From Candidatus Bathyarchaeota archaeon BA1 (GTDB lineage Archaea > Thermoproteota > Bathyarchaeia > Bathyarchaeales > Bathyarchaeaceae), in the NCBI GenBank assembly GCA_001399805.1, contig LIHJ01000033.1, positions 7,610 to 16,128 on the forward strand: DNA of 8,519 nt, read 5' to 3'. The position numbers and the translations under genes are program-made. Below the pieces are notes generated by a model. It did no database searches, was not told the DNA's origin, and saw nothing but the letters and a program-made list of their open reading frames with translations. Of this stretch, positions 5,780-8,519 are shown piece by piece (position 1 is the stretch's first letter; every line of letters begins with the position of its first letter).

Positions 5780-5808
5780 GTTCCTTGACCAAGCTAGACG
5801 ACGACCCC
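5780..5808 (-). other. tRNA 5'-half-like sequence (remnant or coincidence)
   Basis: The minus strand reads GGGGTCG, then TCGTCTAGCTTGGTCAAGGA. The first seven bases equal the acceptor stem of the tRNA-Pro at 5293, and the next part follows an A-box/D-arm pattern (TAGC, then TGGTC). Only about four of the first 22 bases differ from that tRNA. No T arm or matching 3' acceptor strand follows, and the D stem is imperfect. It may be a broken tRNA copy left by recombination. An open protein frame also crosses it (GWGRRLAWSRNKPPRGYQ), so the resemblance could be chance. Confidence 0.35.
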
Positions 5809-5839
5809 AACCAGCATAATTAACTTTGCTGTTTTCCTA

Positions 5840-6616
5840 CTAAAGGTTTTGGAGCTTGCATATGCTTAAGATTTTTTCGAAGTTTTCTCTCGTTCGCTTT
5901 TGTTTATAGTTTCTTAGGGTGTTTATCAATTCTTCCTTGTCGATTTTGCGGAGCCTCCTCTTTATCATTTTTGCGGCTTGGCTTCCTAGGAAGAGGTATT
6001 GGCAGATGGAGGTTACGTTGGAGACCCTCCTCGTGATGCTGGCTGTTTCGAAATCCACTATGTGGGGATTATCATTCGCGTCTATGATGATGTGCTTTGG
6101 GGCTCTGCTCAATTCCCCATGGTCTAAGCCTGCCTCATCCAGCCTCCAGCATTGCTCCAAAATAGCCCGCAAGACTCGGCGTATCTTAGACGCGGTACCC
6201 CTCCCACTCAGCGTCTTGAGCCATTGTGGAAGCAGCACACCCTCAATGAACTCCATGAGAAGGAAATCTTCAGTGGCGTTGAGTAGGTGCGGACCGACGC
6301 CGATGGTGTTCGCCATCTGTAACATTTCTGCTTCATGCTGCATCCCTGCTCGATCTGCGTCTACCCTTAGGATTTTTGATGCAGCCTTTCCCTTGTCTGT
6401 GTGAACCGCGACCACTATGCCCACACAGCCCTTACCTAAAACCGGGGTATTAAAAGCCATCTTCTCTCCAATAAACTCCACTGATGTTACGCCGAGCTTC
6501 TTCAACTCCTTAAGGCGATGCTTTAACACCTTTGGATCATACTTAGGATAACAAATAACTTGACCGTATCTCTCTTCGTAAAGTCGTTCCAAGGGTACCA
6601 TTTCATTTCGCTGCAA
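5840..6616 (-). CDS. Archaeal protein kinase-like protein, COG2112 type
   Basis: A 258-residue protein with the lineaments of a small atypical kinase. It has a glycine-rich loop LGKGCVGIVVAV (60-71), a probable ATP-binding lysine K81 in ASKILRVDADR, and E95 as the likely helix-C partner. The hinge is around LLMEFIEGVLLP (119-130), the catalytic loop is LDHGELSRAPKHIII (164-178), and DFETAS (188-193) takes the place of DFG. HxxLSRxxKH plus DFExAS is the signature I associate with the archaeal predicted Ser/Thr kinases of COG2112. The usual HxD aspartate is E168 here, so activity is not assured. Residues 1-55 form a helical leader. The start is TTG 6616; ATG 6601 (residue 6) is an alternative. 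A TATA-like box lies at 6654-6661. Substrate unknown. Confidence 0.8.
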   Translation of the reverse strand: MQRNEMVPLERLYEERYGQVICYPKYDPKVLKHRLKELKKLGVTSVEFIGEKMAFNTPVLGKGCVGIVVAVHTDKGKAASKILRVDADRAGMQHEAEMLQMANTIGVGPHLLNATEDFLLMEFIEGVLLPQWLKTLSGRGTASKIRRVLRAILEQCWRLDEAGLDHGELSRAPKHIIIDANDNPHIVDFETASITRRVSNVTSICQYLFLGSQAAKMIKRRLRKIDKEELINTLRNYKQKRTRENFEKILSICKLQNL

Positions 6617-6653
6617 GGAAACCCTGCCTTAATGATAGAAGTTAAGCAAGGAT

Positions 6654-6661
6654 AAAATATA
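6654..6661 (-). promoter_or_regulatory. TATA-like box of the kinase gene
   Basis: TATATTTT on the minus strand, within AAAAGTATATTTTATCC, lies about 40 nt upstream of the TTG start and would direct initiation near 6630. It implies that the kinase gene has its own promoter despite following the phosphoesterase gene by about 100 bp. Confidence 0.45.
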
Positions 6662-6717
6662 CTTTTACGCTACCAACTGAAAGTGGTCATCTACACCACG
6701 CCACATCATGAGCCAAA

Positions 6718-7275
6718 CTATTTCTTAAAAAGATGATGCCTTTCCCCCAGCCGACCCGCCCTCAATTCGAAAACCTTAACGATTGCCTCATTCCCCCTAA
6801 CCTTAAGCATGATGAATGACGGGTTTCCAACAGAGCCCCCTCCACTCCACACGCCAGTCGCTGAGCCGGGATTAAGGAGGAGAACTCGTTTACCCCCTTC
6901 CACAGTCACCTCATTAATTGATGGGCGATGGGTGTGTCCAGAGATCAGGATGTTCACGCCCATTCGTAAAGCAGTCTGTGCTAATTTATGGGTGTCGCCT
7001 CTGGGATAGATGATGTCTCCATGGATAAGCCCTATAATAAAACCATCAATTTTCACCCTGCATTCTTCAGGGTAAGTTATGTAATCCATGTTTCCACACA
7101 CGATGTGCAGCTCTCCTAGGCCCATTAAAAGCTTGGCAATGCTTTGATCAGTGAGGTCCCCCGTGCAGAGGATTAAATCAAACCGTTCCTCTCTCATCCG
7201 CTCGAGGATCGGCTCTGGAATTTTTTTGGCTCGGCTTGGAATGTGAAAATCCCCGATCAACAACGCTCGAAACAC
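6718..7275 (-). CDS. YfcE/MJ0936-type metallophosphoesterase
   Basis: A 185-residue calcineurin-like phosphoesterase with the whole metal-binding set: D9 and H11 (IGDFHIP), D40 (CTGDLTD), N62 (CGNMDY), H85 (IHGD), and H114 and H116 (SGHTHRP). NPGS follows at about 135-138, as in the YfcE/MJ0936/Vps29 group of small two-metal phosphodiesterases. The GNMD in place of GNHD is common in the YfcE/MJ0936 group. The length is only slightly above the usual 160-170, owing to a basic C-terminal tail (ERHHLFKK). The start is GTG 7275, with GGTGAT just upstream as Shine-Dalgarno. It is transcribed divergently from the SWIM gene. Members hydrolyse model phosphodiesters; the natural substrate cannot be read from the sequence. 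Confidence 0.9.
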   Translation of the reverse strand: MFRALLIGDFHIPSRAKKIPEPILERMREERFDLILCTGDLTDQSIAKLLMGLGELHIVCGNMDYITYPEECRVKIDGFIIGLIHGDIIYPRGDTHKLAQTALRMGVNILISGHTHRPSINEVTVEGGKRVLLLNPGSATGVWSGGGSVGNPSFIMLKVRGNEAIVKVFELRAGRLGERHHLFKK

Positions 7276-7311
7276 TTTTAATCACCATGCCTCTTCTGGC
7301 CGCTTTCGTCT

Positions 7312-7319
7312 AAATTAAG
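7312..7319 (-). promoter_or_regulatory. TATA-like box of the phosphoesterase gene
   Basis: TTAATTTA on the minus strand lies about 37-44 nt upstream of the GTG at 7275, which would give a leader of roughly 10-20 nt carrying the GGTGAT ribosome-binding site. Confidence 0.4.
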
Positions 7320-7331
7320 AAGAGTGTCAAG

Positions 7332-7339
7332 TTATTTAA
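7332..7339 (+). promoter_or_regulatory. TATA-like box of the SWIM gene
   Basis: TTATTTAA lies about 38-45 nt upstream of the ATG at 7377, placing initiation near 7362 with a leader of about 15 nt. It is almost palindromic and sits about 12 bp from the opposing phosphoesterase box, so the two divergent promoters are nearly back to back. Confidence 0.45.
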
Positions 7340-7376
7340 GCTCGGTAATTCCTAATTCGTTGATGGAACGATCACC

Positions 7377-7682
7377 ATGACCGAGGAAGCCAGCACCAGA
7401 GATTGTTGGGTCAGGGTTCTAAGGGAGACGCCCATACTCATCAGGAGGCGAGCCTCCGCATATCTGAAGAACATACAGAAAACATCAAAGAATGAGTGGT
7501 TGGTCTGGAGTGACAGGGAGACACAGTACAATGTTCACTTGGCAAAGGGGCAGGTCACATGCACTTGCCCATACTCCCAGCAAGAAAAGGGCTATTGTAA
7601 GCACATCTGCGCCGTCGCAGCCTTCGAACTAACAAGGATTGACGTGATGCCCTGGCTCAAAAAGTTGGAGGGAAGGCTATGA
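7377..7682 (+). CDS. Small stand-alone SWIM zinc-finger protein
   Basis: A 101-residue protein whose C-terminal half holds a SWIM zinc finger, CxCx9CxH: C62 and C64 in VTCTCPYS, and C74 and H76 in GYCKHICAVAAF. The segment before it (YLKNIQKTSKNEWLVWSD and YNVHL) forms the short beta region normally preceding SWIM. SWIM domains bind DNA or protein and occur in Swi2/Snf2 ATPases, MuDR transposases, and partners of Rad51-type recombinases; archaea often encode small single-domain versions. No helicase or nuclease domain is fused here. The ATG at 7377 fits the TATA-like box upstream. Its stop overlaps the convergent aminotransferase gene by 6 bp. Its role could be an adaptor in DNA repair, but that is only inference. 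Confidence 0.85.
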   Translation: MTEEASTRDCWVRVLRETPILIRRRASAYLKNIQKTSKNEWLVWSDRETQYNVHLAKGQVTCTCPYSQQEKGYCKHICAVAAFELTRIDVMPWLKKLEGRL

Positions 7683-8519
7683 ATGGAAGACTTGTCGCGC
7701 CGCCTCGATCCCCGCTCCAATTTTGACCGGATACCCCACATCCATCAGGGCGTTTTCGAAGGCAATGAGTGTTTCAAGGATTTCTGCCTCTGAGACTATT
7801 CCCATGCAGCCAATCCTAAAGATTGAGGCCCTGAGCTTACCCATGCCGCCCGCTATCAAAACCTTGTATCTTTCCTCCATGATTTTTCGAACATCAGCGT
7901 TGTTAACACCAGCGGGCGCATTAATCGCGATGACAGTGTTGGAGCGGGCCTTCTCGTTAGGATACGGCGTTAATTTTAGCGCCTCAACGGCCTTGTAGAG
8001 AGCCTTGGCGCAGGTCTCGTGTCGTTTGATTTGGTTTTCAAGCCCCTCCTCACGTATCATTTTCAAGGACTCATCCAACGCGTAAAAAATCGGTAAGGCA
8101 GGAGTGAATGGTGTTTCCTTCCTCTCACCAAACTCACGGTGCTTCATCAAGTCGAAATAATATGGTCTCGTCGCCCTCTTTTCTATGGCTTCCCAGGCCC
8201 TCTCACCCACGGAAATCACCGCCAACCCCGGCGGGCAAGCCAAGCATTTTTGAGCCCCCGCCACACAAAGGTCTATCCCCCAGTCATCCACTGGCAGATA
8301 ATCCCCTCCCAAGATTGAGATTGCGTCCACGATGAGGAGGATGCCGTTTTCCTTCGCAATCCTCCCAATTTTTGGTAGGTCACGCACAGTGACCCCCGTG
8401 GATGTTTCATTGTAAACGATGGCTATTGCTTTCACGTCCTTTTCCCGCTCCACAATCCGCGCTATTTGCTCAGATGTTGGGGCGTTGTTCCATTCCAGCG
8501 CTAGCTCTATCGCTTCCCC
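7677..8519 (-). CDS. Class V PLP-dependent aminotransferase (serine-pyruvate/alanine-glyoxylate type), 3' part
   Basis: The frame is open to the right edge without a start, giving 280 C-terminal residues of a protein normally about 380 long; the first 100 or so are outside the window. Visible landmarks are YNETSTGV (a class V substrate/cofactor loop), LLIVDAISILGGDYLPVD with the aspartate that contacts the PLP ring nitrogen, and VAGAQKCLACPPGLAVISV, whose lysine (fragment residue 91) forms the Schiff base. A conserved C-terminal IFRIGCMG motif follows. This fits fold-type I, class V enzymes of the alanine-glyoxylate/serine-pyruvate group, which move amino groups between serine or alanine and glyoxylate or pyruvate. 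In archaea this may serve serine/glycine metabolism. The GTG at 8453 is internal, not the true start. Confidence 0.9.
   Translation of the reverse strand, partial: GEAIELALEWNNAPTSEQIARIVEREKDVKAIAIVYNETSTGVTVRDLPKIGRIAKENGILLIVDAISILGGDYLPVDDWGIDLCVAGAQKCLACPPGLAVISVGERAWEAIEKRATRPYYFDLMKHREFGERKETPFTPALPIFYALDESLKMIREEGLENQIKRHETCAKALYKAVEALKLTPYPNEKARSNTVIAINAPAGVNNADVRKIMEERYKVLIAGGMGKLRASIFRIGCMGIVSEAEILETLIAFENALMDVGYPVKIGAGIEAARQVFHS

Noticed and set aside
5919..6404. Plus-strand 161-codon frame opposite the kinase gene
   Set aside because: The minus-strand kinase motifs are unambiguous, and the plus frame reads as low-complexity antisense sequence.
6679..6690. Repeat GAAAGTGGTCA, also found near 3780
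   Set aside because: Only two copies of about 11 bp, without flanking similarity or regular spacing. This is too little to call a repeat family or a CRISPR remnant.
8451..8453. GTG as the start of the aminotransferase
   Set aside because: The frame remains open and family-like upstream to the window edge, and the N-terminal third of the enzyme would be missing; it is an internal codon.

Overview
The window looks archaeal. It carries a tRNA-Pro gene with a 20-nt intron at a non-canonical position inside a bulge-helix-bulge fold. AT-rich TATA-like boxes lie about 25-45 nt upstream of several genes, and the Shine-Dalgarno sequences are GGAGG or GGTGAT. The protein families are also typically archaeal: a COG2112-type kinase, an MJ0936-like phosphodiesterase, a stand-alone SWIM zinc-finger protein and a PIN toxin. 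The mix would suit a Bathyarchaeia- or TACK-type genome, but that placement is inference only.

Left part (1-3441, all minus strand): the start of an unidentified membrane protein runs off the left edge. Beside it lies a tight four-gene operon of membrane proteins. In transcription order these are a DUF6754-like protein (frameshifted here), a six-helix protein, a 283-residue protein with an alpha/beta domain between two membrane helices, and a seven-helix protein. Spacing is 29 nt, 13 nt and 0 nt, so the products are probably made together and may form one membrane complex. Its function is unknown to me, and it is the best candidate here for an undescribed system.

Middle (3466-5834): a decayed accessory stretch around the tRNA gene. 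It holds a DUF4258 relic (frameshifted, 3' end lost), about 0.4 kb without a recognisable gene, an apparently intact small-ORF/PIN toxin pair sharing an ATGA overlap, a HerA/DUF87-type ATPase fragment that stops at the tRNA 3' end, the intron-containing tRNA-Pro(GGG), and a frameshifted gene of unknown type whose upstream region contains a tRNA-5'-half-like sequence. This resembles an old integration or recombination hot spot at a tRNA gene.

Right part (5840-8519): ordinary archaeal genes. They are a COG2112-like protein kinase and a YfcE/MJ0936-type metallophosphoesterase (both minus), a SWIM zinc-finger protein (plus, divergent from the phosphoesterase), and a class V aminotransferase (minus) that converges on the SWIM gene with a 6-bp overlap and runs off the right edge.

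Four reading-frame breaks lie between about 3278 and 5475 while the flanking genes are intact. They may be real decay or assembly indels; read data would decide. All family names come from motif recognition by eye, without database searches.
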